The notes beneath the pieces were generated by a model that searched no databases, was not told where the DNA came from, and was given only the letters and a program-made list of their open reading frames with translations. Shown one piece after another: positions 16,649 to 25,690 of a DNA stretch of 64,000 bases (its first letter is position 1; every line of letters starts with the position of its first letter). Source of the DNA: JAICKM01 sp050998805 (GTDB taxonomy: Bacteria > Chloroflexota > Chloroflexia > QHBQ01 > JAICKM01); NCBI GenBank assembly GCA_050998805.1, contig JBPCPV010000042.1, positions 34,815 to 98,814 on the forward strand, written 5' to 3'. A program made the position numbers and the translations under genes.

Positions 16649-16999
16649 TCAGATAGGCAGGAACCGCACGAGGTCTTGCAGTTCTTCGGCTGCTGCACAC
16701 TCCAGTAGCAACAGAATATCTTCTATAGCAACCGCGAACGGGACCGTATTCTTAACGACTACCACCCCCGGCATCGGTAAACTCGCTCGGATACGTTCAT
16801 AGGCATCGCTGATAAGGGTTTCCCGGTCATGCGTAAGCAGGATGCGCCCTTCTCTTGCCGCCCATTCCAACAATATCGGGTCGGGGGCACCCAGAGCCTC
16901 AGTGTCTTGGACACGAACGATATCAGCTACAGGATTCCGAGCCAACACACCACGAATAATCTTGTTGTTGAAGTTTTCGTCGGCGGCGAACCTGAGCAC
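16649..16999 (-). CDS. DUF5615 (PIN-like) protein, probable toxin
   Basis: 116 aa of the DUF5615/Mut7-C-like PIN superfamily, metal-dependent ribonuclease folds often paired with DUF433 proteins. The start RFAADENFNNKIIRGV carries the conserved acidic residues, followed by ALGAPDPILLEWAAREGRILLTHDRET, the second acidic pair. It begins three bases after the DUF433 gene stop, so the two form one transcription unit. RNase activity and toxicity are inferences from family and pairing. Confidence 0.85.
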   Translation of the reverse strand: MLRFAADENFNNKIIRGVLARNPVADIVRVQDTEALGAPDPILLEWAAREGRILLTHDRETLISDAYERIRASLPMPGVVVVKNTVPFAVAIEDILLLLECAAAEELQDLVRFLPI

Positions 17000-17002
17000 T
17001 GG

Positions 17003-17338
17003 CTAAGTTGTCTTAGCCGCTCGATACGCCAACATCTTCTCCCGCCATTCAGCGTAGCCCGGTTCTGCCTCGATCCGCTTCTGTATTTCGTCGGCCTGTT
17101 TCTCCCGCTCACACATATACTCGCGGATCTCGTCACGGTGGCGAAGATAGTAGCCAATCACCGAATATACATCGGCCAGATCCAGCGACGTATAGCGTTC
17201 GGTGATTTCTTCGGGAGAGCAGCCCTCCTCGAAGGCGCTCACGACAAGTATCAGCAGCACGCGGGTTTTACCCACCACAGCGTTTCCATTGTCTGTGATT
17301 CTGATCGGTACTGCATCGTTTTCAATCGTGAGCGCCAT
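17003..17338 (-). CDS. DUF433 protein, probable antitoxin
   Basis: 111 aa. A DUF433-type winged-helix domain is recognisable from the sequence (EEGCSPEEITERYTSLDLADVY followed by IGYYLRHRDEI); the C-terminal helix is charged (EREKQADEIQKRIEAEPG). DUF433 proteins are found as partners of DUF5615/PIN proteins and resemble VapB45-type antitoxins. It lies directly upstream of the DUF5615 gene. The order antitoxin then toxin is the common one. Confidence 0.85.
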   Translation of the reverse strand: MALTIENDAVPIRITDNGNAVVGKTRVLLILVVSAFEEGCSPEEITERYTSLDLADVYSVIGYYLRHRDEIREYMCEREKQADEIQKRIEAEPGYAEWREKMLAYRAAKTT

Positions 17339-17361
17339 TGTCGTTGCCTTTCATGCTGCCC

Positions 17362-17805
17362 TTACCGCACCGGCGTCGCCGTCGGCGAGGCTACGCGCGT
17401 CGGTGCTGCCCCCCCCTTCACCGGCACCAGTATCACGTCGCCAGCCTTGATCTGGTTCGGGTCGGAGATGTTGTTCACCTTCACGATCTCCTCGACCGTC
17501 GTGCCGTACTGCTGGGCGATCACCGAGAGGGCGTCGCCGGGCTTGATCGTGTACTTGATCGTGCTCGGCGTGCCCTGCGCGACTACGGCGGTGGGAGGTA
17601 TGGTCGTTGGGCTGTTCACAGGGGTGACGTTGAATTGGATCTGGCTGATCGGGGTGTTCGTCGGCTCGCCGGGGCCGGGTGTCGGGGGGGGGCCTCCGAT
17701 AGTCACGGCGCAAGCGCTCAACAGCACGAGGGCAGGCAGCAGCAGGCCGAGCAACAGCAAAATGCGCTGGGCGGAACTGCCCGGGTGCAGGTTACGGGCT
17801 TGCAT
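17362..17805 (-). CDS. LysM-domain lipoprotein
   Basis: 147 aa from ATG 17805. A lipoprotein signal with lipobox LLSAC lies at about residues 15-33, followed by a Pro/Thr-rich linker and one LysM domain (KYTIKPGDALSVIAQQYGTT ... NNISDPNQIKAGDVILVPV). LysM modules bind peptidoglycan or chitin-like glycans, so the protein is probably lipid-anchored outside the membrane. It overlaps the preceding LysM gene by 14 bases, indicating coupled translation. Confidence 0.85.
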   Translation of the reverse strand: MQARNLHPGSSAQRILLLLGLLLPALVLLSACAVTIGGPPPTPGPGEPTNTPISQIQFNVTPVNSPTTIPPTAVVAQGTPSTIKYTIKPGDALSVIAQQYGTTVEEIVKVNNISDPNQIKAGDVILVPVKGGAAPTRVASPTATPVR

Positions 17806-18409
17806 CGGGATTACCCTGGTCGGTCGGCGCGTTGTCGGTCCCACCGGCGTTGCGGCCCGTGTTCGGCACCGGCGCGTACTCCGGCGGGGGCAGATAAACG
17901 ACCTGGCCTATCTTCAACATCGGGTCGGACAGGCTGTTATAGACGTAGAGAGCGTCCCGCGTCGTGCTGTACTTCGCCGCCACCGTGTCGAGCGTGTCCG
18001 CCGGTTCCACGATATAGAATGCGGCAGTCGTCAGCGGCGTGATCATGCTGCCGCGTGTCCCCGGTAGCGGCAGTCCGTTGATCGTGGCTCTTGCGAGCGT
18101 CGGCCCACCGCCACGGGACGTAGATGCGGGGCCGTTGCCTGCGGGTGCCGCCGGTGCGGCAGGCGCTGGTGCAGCAGGTGCATGTGCAATAGGCTTCGAG
18201 TTGACCGTTATCCCGCTGCCCTGGGTGCCTGGCGGCGCAGGCACATGCAGCAGGCCAAGCCCGGAGGCGACCACGCCGCTCACCAGCAGCACGAGGGCGA
18301 CAATGAACAGCGCGAGGTAACGCAGGCAGCCGTTGCCCAGGCAGCCCTTCAGACCGCCCTTTTTCTTGTCACCACCGCCGTGACCTGCACTGTCTCCATG
18401 CTCCGCCAT
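17792..18409 (-). CDS. LysM-domain membrane protein
   Basis: 205 aa. A Gly/Lys-rich cytoplasmic N-terminus (residues 1-28) is followed by one membrane span (YLALFIVALVLLVSGVVASGL), an Ala/Pro-rich linker and a LysM domain (YIVEPADTLDTVAAKYSTTR ... LSDPMLKIGQVVYLPP). It probably has a cell-wall binding role together with the overlapping LysM lipoprotein. CAGGAG precedes the ATG. Confidence 0.85.
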   Translation of the reverse strand: MAEHGDSAGHGGGDKKKGGLKGCLGNGCLRYLALFIVALVLLVSGVVASGLGLLHVPAPPGTQGSGITVNSKPIAHAPAAPAPAAPAAPAGNGPASTSRGGGPTLARATINGLPLPGTRGSMITPLTTAAFYIVEPADTLDTVAAKYSTTRDALYVYNSLSDPMLKIGQVVYLPPPEYAPVPNTGRNAGGTDNAPTDQGNPDASP

Positions 18410-18579
18410 GGCACGCTCCTGACCTCGCCCGCCCGACTGCGGGAGTGTGTATCTCTGTAAAACGATGCGCCCTTTGCAAAGTTGTGTCGCCAGCTATCAG
18501 CCTTATTGTAGCACAGCCGCACATGGTTGTAAAGCAGACCGGAGATTGGGTATAATCGGCGGGCGAACATCTGTGCAGA

Positions 18580-21153
18580 ATGGACGGGCAGCGATTGGCG
18601 GATTATCTCGAAGTGGCGGTAGATCGGCCCTCGGCGGGCGATGGCGGCACCGGACTGGTGTTGACATATCGCAGCCCATCGGAGGGCAACCCTGGCGAGG
18701 GCCACCTTGTGCTCGTGCCCCTTTCGGGCAACGTCGCGCCGGGGATCGTCGTCGGCACGAGCGCGGAACCGCCGGACGCTATCGGCAAGATACACGAAGT
18801 TCTCCGTCTGGTGGACCCCGAACCGGTGCTGACGGCTGATCAGCTCGCGCTCGGCCGTTGGATCGCGGCCTACTACAGGTGCGGCCTTTACGCTGCCCTC
18901 GCGCAGATGCTGCCGCCGGGCCTCAGCAACCAGGAGGTCGTCACACTCAGCCTCACCCCTGCGGGCCGCGAACATCTAGCGCCTCTGCACGATGCCGGCC
19001 TCGCGCCCCTGCCGCCGCGCTATCGGCGTGTGTTGGGGGCGCTCGATGAGGCAGGCGGCGTGCTCTCACGAGATGCCCTCCGCAGGCGGCTCTCCGGCAG
19101 CGACCCCGCCGAGCCGGTGCGCGAGCTGGTCAAGCGGGGGCTGATCGAGCGCCGGTCGTCGCTGCTCCGCCCCCGCGTCGCCCCCCGGCACGAGCTGTTC
19201 GTGCGCCTCGGCCCTTCGCGGAACGGGGACGCGGCCCCGGCCCTCGGCAGAGTGCAGCGCGCCGTGCTCGACCGGCTCTCGGCTCCCACGGCACCCGGCG
19301 ATGAGCAAGATGCCGCCGACGGCGGTTGGCTGCCTGCGCGCGCGCTCTACCGCTTGGTCGCGGGGGCGGGCCGGGGCACGCTGACCGCACTCGCCGGCTA
19401 CGGCCTGGTGGCTCTCGAAGAGCGGGACGTCTGGCGCGACCCATTGGCGGGCATCAGCCCGCCGCCCTACGATGCGCTGACGCTGACACCGAGGCAGGGG
19501 CAAGTCTGGGAGGCGCTCGCATCTGCTCTCGAATCGTCCCGCCGTGTCCCCGGCACCCCGCCGTCCTGCTACCTGCTCCACGGCGTCACCGGCAGCGGCA
19601 AGACAGAGGTATACCTGCGGGCAATCGGCCTCGCGCTGCGGCTCGGCATACAGGCTATCGTGCTGGTGCCGGAGATCGCGCTGACGCCGCAGACGATGCA
19701 CCGCTTTGCGGGCCGATTTCCGGGGCGGGTCGCCCTGCTCCATTCCCGCCTGAGCGCGGGGGAACGCTACGACCAGTGGCGGCAGATCCGCGACGGGCGC
19801 TTCGATGTCGTCGTCGGCTCACGCTCTGCGGTCTTCGCTCCCCTGCCCCGCCTCGGCCTGCTCGTGCTCGACGAAGAACACGAATGGTCATACAAGCAGG
19901 ACAACTACCCCTATTACCACACCCGCGACGTGGCGTTGCAGCGCGCTGCGCTCACCGGGGCCGTCGTCATCCTCGGCAGCGCCACGCCGGATGTCATCAC
20001 CTATCATCGCGCGTCCCGCCCCCACTCGGAGGGGGACGGCGTGAAATGGCGGCTGCTGACTATGCCGGCGCGCGTTGGCCTGGCGCGCGGGCCTGACGGC
20101 GGCGAGGTCACCACCGAACTACCGTTGCCGCCTGTCCGCCTGGTGGATATGCGCCAGGAGCTGCGCGGCGGCAACCGCTCGATCTTCAGCACGCCGCTAC
20201 AGGAGGCGCTCGAAACCACGCTGCGCGCAGGCGAGCAGGCGATCCTTTTCCTCAACCGGCGGGGCAGCCGCACCTTCGTGCTATGCCGGGCCTGTGGCTA
20301 TGTGCCCAAATGCGACGGCTGCGACATCCCGCTAGTCTATCACGCCGACATTGACATGCTGATCTGCCATCGCTGCGACCGCCACGCCCGCCAGCCCCAC
20401 TCCTGCCCGAAGTGCGGCTCGCCCGACATCAAACGCTTCGGCGCGGGCACCCAGCGCGTCGAAGAAGAGATGCGCCATATCTTTCCTGCGGCGCGCGTCC
20501 TGCGCTGGGACCGGGATACCGCCGCCCGCAAAGGCGCGCACGACGACCTGCTCGGCGCGTTCATGCGCCACGAGGCCGATGTGCTGGTCGGCACCCAGAT
20601 GATCGCGAAGGGCCTTGATGTGCCGCTCGTAACGCTCGTCGGGGTGATCAGCGCCGACACCAGCCTCCACCTGCCCGACTTCCGCTCCGGCGAGCGCACA
20701 TTCCAGCTGCTCACCCAGGTCGCGGGGCGCGCAGGTCGCCGCACCGCAGGCGGCCAGGTCATCGTGCAGACGTATTCGCCCGAACACTACGCGATCCAGG
20801 CCGCATCGCGCCACGATTACAGGGCCTTCTACCAGCAGGATCTCCGCTTCCGGCTGTCTCACAACTATCCGCCGTTCAGCCGCCTCGCCAAGCTCGTCTA
20901 CAGCGCCTCCTCCGAGGCCGCCTGCCGGATCGAGGCGACCCGGTTCGCCGCCGACCTGCGGACGCTCGCCGACCGCAGGTCGCCCGACGACCCCGTCGAG
21001 ATCCTCGGCCCCGCCCCGGCCTTCGTCCACAAGCTGCGCCGCCGCTACCGGTGGCAGCTCCTCCTCCGCGCCCCCGACCTCTCCCCGATCCTGGCGGCCA
21101 TCTCCCTGCCGCCCGGCTGGTCGCTCGATGTGGATCCCGTGAGTATGCTATGA
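18580..21153 (+). CDS. priA: primosomal protein N' (replication restart helicase)
   Basis: 857 aa superfamily-2 DNA helicase that reloads the replisome at stalled forks. N-terminal 3'-DNA-binding domain, winged helix, then helicase core with Walker A GVTGSGKTEVYLR and Walker B LVLDEEHEWSYKQ; eight zinc-binding cysteines in four CxxC pairs (CRAC, CDGC, CHRC, CPKC); helicase motifs V-VI at GTQMIAKGLDVP and QVAGRAGRR. The ATG has no Shine-Dalgarno; a TATAAT at 18551-18556 lies 23 bases upstream, so the leader is short. Confidence 0.96.
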   Translation: MDGQRLADYLEVAVDRPSAGDGGTGLVLTYRSPSEGNPGEGHLVLVPLSGNVAPGIVVGTSAEPPDAIGKIHEVLRLVDPEPVLTADQLALGRWIAAYYRCGLYAALAQMLPPGLSNQEVVTLSLTPAGREHLAPLHDAGLAPLPPRYRRVLGALDEAGGVLSRDALRRRLSGSDPAEPVRELVKRGLIERRSSLLRPRVAPRHELFVRLGPSRNGDAAPALGRVQRAVLDRLSAPTAPGDEQDAADGGWLPARALYRLVAGAGRGTLTALAGYGLVALEERDVWRDPLAGISPPPYDALTLTPRQGQVWEALASALESSRRVPGTPPSCYLLHGVTGSGKTEVYLRAIGLALRLGIQAIVLVPEIALTPQTMHRFAGRFPGRVALLHSRLSAGERYDQWRQIRDGRFDVVVGSRSAVFAPLPRLGLLVLDEEHEWSYKQDNYPYYHTRDVALQRAALTGAVVILGSATPDVITYHRASRPHSEGDGVKWRLLTMPARVGLARGPDGGEVTTELPLPPVRLVDMRQELRGGNRSIFSTPLQEALETTLRAGEQAILFLNRRGSRTFVLCRACGYVPKCDGCDIPLVYHADIDMLICHRCDRHARQPHSCPKCGSPDIKRFGAGTQRVEEEMRHIFPAARVLRWDRDTAARKGAHDDLLGAFMRHEADVLVGTQMIAKGLDVPLVTLVGVISADTSLHLPDFRSGERTFQLLTQVAGRAGRRTAGGQVIVQTYSPEHYAIQAASRHDYRAFYQQDLRFRLSHNYPPFSRLAKLVYSASSEAACRIEATRFAADLRTLADRRSPDDPVEILGPAPAFVHKLRRRYRWQLLLRAPDLSPILAAISLPPGWSLDVDPVSML

Positions 21154-21174
21154 GTAATAATCCGTGCCCAGCGC

Positions 21175-21203
21175 TTGACAGGCCGCCCTCCCTCGGCTAT
21201 CAT
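21175..21203 (+). promoter_or_regulatory. promoter of the EAD1-STAND gene
   Basis: TTGACA (21175-21180), 17-base spacer, TATCAT (21198-21203), 29 bases before the GTG start. One of the closest matches to consensus in the window. Confidence 0.75.
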
Positions 21204-21232
21204 AGCAGCAGATCCCAGGGAGGAGCCTACCC

Positions 21233-23677
21233 GTGCAGAAACTCACAGGCCCCCAATACCGCCGGCTCTGCGGCATCCTCCTCAGCGCCTTCCCCAGCAA
21301 GAGCGATCTGGCCGAGTTGGTCCGCTTCCGGCTCGACGAGCGGCTTGATGCAATCGCCGGTGGCGACGACACTAAGGCGGTCGTGTTCAACCTGATCGAT
21401 TGGGCCGAAGCCAACGGTCGCCTGGAAGACCTGCTCAAAGGCGCTGCCGCCGAGCGGCCCAAGAGCGCCGAACTCGCCGACTTCGCCCGTGCGGTCGGCG
21501 TCCCCCTCGCTGCCGCCCCCGCGCTGAACACCGTCCCCGCCCCGCCCCGCGACTTCGTGGGCCGCGCCGCCGAGATCGAACTCCTGGTCGGCGCACTCGC
21601 CCCGGCGGACGGCTCCGGAGGAGTGGCCGCCATCCGCGGGCTGGGAGGCAGCGGCAAGTCGGCGCTCGCCTACGCCGTCGGGGCTCGCCTGCGTGACGCC
21701 TTCCCCGACGGTCGGCTCTATCTCGAACTTCGTGGATCGAGCGACAACCCAATGCTTCCGACCGGCGCGCTCCAGACCGTCCTCCGCGCCTTCTCCGCCG
21801 ACCCGCAAGAGCAACTCCCCCCCGATCTCGCCGGGCTCCAGGCCCTCTACTGCTCGCGGCTCGAAGGTAAGCGCGCGCTGATCCTCGCCGACGACTCCCG
21901 CGACGCCGCCCAGGTCGAGGCCCTACTGCCCCCGCCCGGCTCGGCCCTGCTGATCACCAGCCGCGCCCGCTTCTACCTCGAAGGCATGGTGCCTCTCGAC
22001 CTCGATGCCCTGCCGCCGAAGGATGCCGAGACGCTCCTCCTGCGGCTCTGCCCCCGCCTCGGCAAGGCCGCGCCGAGCCTCGCCGAACTCTGCGGGCGGC
22101 TGCCGCTCGCTTTGCGGACCAGCGCAGGCGCGCTGGCGAACAGCACCCGCCCGGTGGCAGCCTATCTCGCCGAGCTGGCCGACCTCGGCACGCGGCTCGC
22201 CCACCTCGGACCCGTCGAAGCTGTCCTCCGCCTCAGCGCCGACGCCCTCGATCCCCCTGCCCAAGCTGTGCTCTACCAACTCAGCGTCTTCCCGACCGGC
22301 TTCGACCTGCCGGCGGCAGAGGCCGTGCTTGACCTGCCGGCCGCAGGCCCCGGCCCACAGGACGCGCTCGACCTGCTCTACCAGCGCAGCCTCCTCGAAT
22401 GGAACGCGACCACCGAACGCTACAGCCTCTACGACCTCGTGCGCGCCTTCGCCGCCGCCCGCCTAGCGAACCCCGACGCGGCCCACCTTCGCCACGCCCA
22501 GCACTACGCCGCCGTCGCCGCCCGCTCCCAGGAACTCTATTTGCAGGCAGGCGCGGGGTTCGGCGCGGGGCTGGCGCTATTCGACCTGGAGCGTGCGAAT
22601 ATAGACGCAGGCTGGGCCTGGGTGCTCGCGCAATCCGGCGAGGAGGCCGACAACCTGCTGCTGCGCTACGCCGACTCCACGGTCCAGATCGGCGACTTGC
22701 GCTACGACAATCGGCGGAAGCGCATACCCCAATTCGAGGCTGCGCTGGAGGCAGCCAGGCGGCTGAAGCGCAAAGACGATGAGGCCAACGCCCTCAGCAA
22801 CCTGGGTAGCTCCTACCTGGGGCTGGGAGAAGCCCGCCGCTCCATCGAGTACCATGAGCAGAACCTCAAAATAGCCCGCGAGGCCAAAAACCGGTATGGG
22901 GAAGGCATCGCGCTCGGCAACCTCGGCGTCGCTTATGCGGATCTGGGAGATACCCGCCGCGCCATTGGTTATTATGAGCAGGCGCTTGCCATCGCCCGCG
23001 CGCTCAAAGATCGGTGGCAAGAGGGCAGTGTGCTCGGCAACCTCGGCAACACCTACTCCGACCTCGGCGACTACAGCCGCGCCGTCGAGTACTATGAGCA
23101 GCAGCGCGACATCGCCCGCGGGTTCGGAGACCAACGGGGTGAAGGCATGGTGCTGAACAACCTCGGCGAGGCTTACGTAAACCTGGGAGACGCGGGCCGT
23201 GCCGTCGAGTGCTACGAGCAGGCGCGCGACATCTCACGAATTGTCGGTGACCGACGTGTCGAGGGGGCTGCGCTGAACAACCTCGGCGAGGCTTACGCAG
23301 CCGGCGGCGATTTTCCCCGTGCCATCGAGCATTATGAGCAGAGCCTCAGCATCCTCCACGACATCGGCTTTCGGCCCGGCGAGGGCGAGCTGCTGAATAA
23401 CCTCGGCCAGGCTCATGCCGCCCTCGGCAACCCCCAGCGCGCTCTCAGCGACTACGAGCAGAGCCTATCTATTCTCCGCTCTGTCGGCGACAGGCAGGAG
23501 GAGGCCGACGCGAGCTGGCACTTCGGCCTCTTGCTCGAGCAGCAGGGCGACCTTGCGCGTGCGGCCGAGCTGATGCAAGTCCGCGTGGACTACGAGCGCG
23601 AGATCGGGCACGCCGCCGCCGAGCAGCACGCCGCCCAGCTGGAGCAGCTGCGGACGAGGCTGCCAAAGGGAGCATAG
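21233..23677 (+). CDS. EAD1 - NB-ARC (STAND NTPase) - TPR protein
   Basis: 814 aa. Residues 1-88 match effector-associated domain 1 (LTGPQYRRLCGILLSAFPSK ... RFRLDERLDAIAGG ... DLLKGAAAERPKS), an adaptor described in predicted bacterial conflict and signalling systems that recruits effectors carrying the same domain. A STAND NTPase follows: DFVGRAAEIELL, Walker A GLGGSGKSA (136-144), Walker B LILADD (D220-D221), then the LPLAL helical region. From about residue 515 there are seven 40-residue tetratricopeptide repeats with a fixed NNLGEAY...YEQ pattern, the likely sensor. GTG start with GGGAGGAG upstream and its own strong promoter. No second EAD1 protein is in the window. Confidence 0.9.
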   Translation: MQKLTGPQYRRLCGILLSAFPSKSDLAELVRFRLDERLDAIAGGDDTKAVVFNLIDWAEANGRLEDLLKGAAAERPKSAELADFARAVGVPLAAAPALNTVPAPPRDFVGRAAEIELLVGALAPADGSGGVAAIRGLGGSGKSALAYAVGARLRDAFPDGRLYLELRGSSDNPMLPTGALQTVLRAFSADPQEQLPPDLAGLQALYCSRLEGKRALILADDSRDAAQVEALLPPPGSALLITSRARFYLEGMVPLDLDALPPKDAETLLLRLCPRLGKAAPSLAELCGRLPLALRTSAGALANSTRPVAAYLAELADLGTRLAHLGPVEAVLRLSADALDPPAQAVLYQLSVFPTGFDLPAAEAVLDLPAAGPGPQDALDLLYQRSLLEWNATTERYSLYDLVRAFAAARLANPDAAHLRHAQHYAAVAARSQELYLQAGAGFGAGLALFDLERANIDAGWAWVLAQSGEEADNLLLRYADSTVQIGDLRYDNRRKRIPQFEAALEAARRLKRKDDEANALSNLGSSYLGLGEARRSIEYHEQNLKIAREAKNRYGEGIALGNLGVAYADLGDTRRAIGYYEQALAIARALKDRWQEGSVLGNLGNTYSDLGDYSRAVEYYEQQRDIARGFGDQRGEGMVLNNLGEAYVNLGDAGRAVECYEQARDISRIVGDRRVEGAALNNLGEAYAAGGDFPRAIEHYEQSLSILHDIGFRPGEGELLNNLGQAHAALGNPQRALSDYEQSLSILRSVGDRQEEADASWHFGLLLEQQGDLARAAELMQVRVDYEREIGHAAAEQHAAQLEQLRTRLPKGA
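22790..23610 (+). repeat. 120-bp coding tandem repeats (TPR array)
   Basis: Seven copies of a ~120-base unit encode the 40-residue TPRs of the STAND protein. Each begins near AACCTCGGC and ends near TAYGAGCAG. Similarity between units is high enough to permit copy-number change by recombination. Confidence 0.8.
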
Positions 23678-23679
23678 CG

Positions 23680-23883
23680 CCCCACCATCGTGCCGGTGCC
23701 GCGCACCTGCCCCCAGGGGTCGAAGTCCTGCGCGCTCACCAGGCTGCCGGGCGTGCCCGCCGAGGAGACAAGTGACACGCTGCCGAGGTGGTCACCGTGC
23801 AGGTAGTATAGCCCCGCCGGGGTGCGCGTGGCAACCATCTGCCCGTCGAACCCGTAGAGCGTGCGTGTGGCAATTGTACCCAT
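23680..23883 (-). pseudogene. RHS core fragment, truncated at both ends
   Basis: On the minus strand, about 65 codons read YGFDGQMVATRTPAG, YYLHGDHLGSVSLVSS, QDFDPWGQVRGTG: the hallmark of the RHS repeat-associated core. Chloroflexota RHS proteins normally continue with a TLNYTGQR / YYHARYYDP block before the variable toxin tip, and that is missing; nothing RHS-like lies upstream either. The fragment runs straight into the 3' end of the STAND gene. It is a leftover of a polymorphic-toxin gene. A second, smaller RHS scrap lies at 25620-25690 on the same strand. Confidence 0.8.
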
Positions 23884-23895
23884 GTGATCCCCGCA

Positions 23896-24519
23896 CTAAT
23901 CCCGTTGTCGATCATCGAGCGGTGCCGGCTCTCCTGTTTCGGACAACCCGCCCTTGCCGTACCGCTGCGACTCGGCTGTACCCCCGACCCAGCTTGAGCC
24001 GACCGCCGCGTGTCCAGGAGGAGCATAAGCACCCACTTCCTGTGATCCTCCAACCGACGGTCCTCCGCCAGCCTGCTTCGGCCCATGATCCAGCTTATAG
24101 TCTGAGCCGCGTAATCTCCACAAGCCGAGGTTGAAGCCTATGTTCAGGCCCTCGATGATTGAGAAGCCTATCCCCACGGCAGCGATTGATCTCGGGTCGT
24201 TTTGCTCGCGCGCGAAGAAGACGAAAAGCAAGGCAAAGCACATGGTGCCAAAATAGAGAAGACTGATCGTAATGGGAGTACGTGACCACCTGGTCCGAAG
24301 AGATAGTCCCTTGTGGGATGACCGCCATGCACGCCTCAGTGGCGTGTCGAGCAGGACAGCCACCACGAACAATGCGAAGCTGGAATCGAACATAAAGTTC
24401 ACTGCTTGGGAATCTGGAGTCGGGGTCTGCGAAAAGGTCGCTAGAAACACCGCTAGGCTGCCCAAGAAGAGAAACGCCATTGTGCCGAGTGCTGCCCAGC
24501 CCGCCCAGATCTTTCCCAT
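23896..24519 (-). CDS. unrecognised four-span membrane protein
   Basis: 207 aa. Four hydrophobic segments occur at about residues 4-28, 42-58, 83-103 and 115-135, followed by a Gly/Ser-rich soluble tail of about 65 residues. The start at 24519 is supported by GGAGGG ten bases upstream. I recognise no family. It follows a secreted WD40 gene by 59 bases on the same strand, and both lie between two RHS scraps, so they may have arrived as a cassette linked to an RHS locus; an immunity role would be speculation. Confidence 0.65.
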   Translation of the reverse strand: MGKIWAGWAALGTMAFLFLGSLAVFLATFSQTPTPDSQAVNFMFDSSFALFVVAVLLDTPLRRAWRSSHKGLSLRTRWSRTPITISLLYFGTMCFALLFVFFAREQNDPRSIAAVGIGFSIIEGLNIGFNLGLWRLRGSDYKLDHGPKQAGGGPSVGGSQEVGAYAPPGHAAVGSSWVGGTAESQRYGKGGLSETGEPAPLDDRQRD

Positions 24520-24578
24520 CGCTTGCCCTCCGCAGTTGCTTCTAAACCGCTCAGACCTCGCGATCCTCTGTAGCGGTC

Positions 24579-25595
24579 TTACGGGACGGATAGAACCGTA
24601 GGAGCCGCAGTCGGCTCTTGCACGCTCCACAAGCGTACAGTGCCGTCGAGACTGCCAGATGCTAGTGTCTTGCCATCAGGACTGAAGGCTACCGACTTAA
24701 CCGTGCTGGTGTGGCCTTTCAAGACCACACCAGCGCCACCAACCTGCCGCAAATCCCACAAGCGTACTGTCCAGTCACTACCGCCGGAGGCCAGAAGCCT
24801 CCCATCTGGGCTGAACGCAACTGATTGGATGGTGTCACTATGTCCATTTAGCATGGTCGGCCCGGTCACTGGCTGCGTGAGGTCCCAGAGACGCACCAGG
24901 CGATCAACACCACCTGCGGCCAGCTTCCTTCCGTCCGGGCTTAAGGCAGCTGTTTCGAGAGCCAGCTCGCTCGCAAATATAATAGTGGGCCGACTGTTGA
25001 GATCGTACATGTTCCATAGCCCAATCGTATGATCGTAATAACCGACCGCCAGCTTTGAACCATCTTGGCTAAAACTCAGGGATGTAGTGCCGGGCGTGCC
25101 GGTGTTCAATAACCTGGGAGCGCCATCAGGCCGACTAGGATCCCATAGACTCAGGATGCTGCCGGCCCCTCCCCCGGCGAGGATGCTTCCATCAGGGCTA
25201 AAGGCTATGGGATGGGCCGAACCGTGCAAAATGGCGGGTTGTGCGGAAGGTTGGTGCCACTTCCATAAACGCACTTCCCGCTTGTTCTCGACAGAGGCAG
25301 CCAGGATCTGATCGTCCGGGCTGAAAGCAACTCCGGTGACATAACCCTGGTTCCCCATCAGGCTGGTCAGGGTGGTTCCCGGCTTACTCAGGTCCCACAC
25401 GCGCACGGTGTAATCGCCAGTCAGGGTGCCATAGCCCGCCGCCAACGTGTGGCCGTCGGGGCTGAAAGCCACGGACAAGACTGAGGTATAGAGGCCGCCA
25501 CTGCCGCTCCCGCCGCCGCTGGCCAGCGCCAAGACTGGGATTACAGACGCCAGTAAGAGCGCCGCAGCGCCTGGAGTCGCCAACCCTTTACGCAT
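24579..25595 (-). CDS. secreted WD40 beta-propeller protein
   Basis: 338 aa. A signal peptide (MRKGLATPGAAALLLASVIP...) is followed by a Gly/Ser spacer and seven WD40 repeats with the SVAFSPDGxxLAxG...VRLWDL pattern, enough for a single seven-bladed propeller. Such domains are binding platforms, here outside the cell. ATG 25595 is preferred: the frame continues upstream to a GTG at 25652, but that part encodes an RHS scrap (VSLASAEGD), not a signal. No Shine-Dalgarno is visible. Confidence 0.85.
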   Translation of the reverse strand: MRKGLATPGAAALLLASVIPVLALASGGGSGSGGLYTSVLSVAFSPDGHTLAAGYGTLTGDYTVRVWDLSKPGTTLTSLMGNQGYVTGVAFSPDDQILAASVENKREVRLWKWHQPSAQPAILHGSAHPIAFSPDGSILAGGGAGSILSLWDPSRPDGAPRLLNTGTPGTTSLSFSQDGSKLAVGYYDHTIGLWNMYDLNSRPTIIFASELALETAALSPDGRKLAAGGVDRLVRLWDLTQPVTGPTMLNGHSDTIQSVAFSPDGRLLASGGSDWTVRLWDLRQVGGAGVVLKGHTSTVKSVAFSPDGKTLASGSLDGTVRLWSVQEPTAAPTVLSVP

Positions 25596-25619
25596 AGTAT
25601 TTATCACATTATGCACAGG

Positions 25620-25690
25620 AATCAGATCACCCTCCGCCGATGCCAGCGACACCTGCCCGGGTGGTTTCTGTGCAGATAGTATACACCTGT
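25620..25690 (-). pseudogene. small frameshifted RHS scrap
   Basis: On the minus strand the peptide GVYYLHRNHPG continues as QVSLASAEGD in another frame, together resembling the RHS motif YYLHGDHLGSVSLAT. The frame break shows that it is dead. It sits directly before the WD40 gene and abuts the left arm of the 19-bp inverted repeat at 25689. Confidence 0.6.

Noticed and set aside
22790..23610. Regular direct repeats resembling a CRISPR or satellite array
   Set aside because: The ~120-base period is in frame and encodes seven tetratricopeptide repeats of the STAND protein; there are no unique spacers.
23680..23883. RHS fragment as a functional small gene
   Set aside because: It is truncated at both ends, overlaps the 3' end of the STAND gene and lacks a ribosome-binding site.
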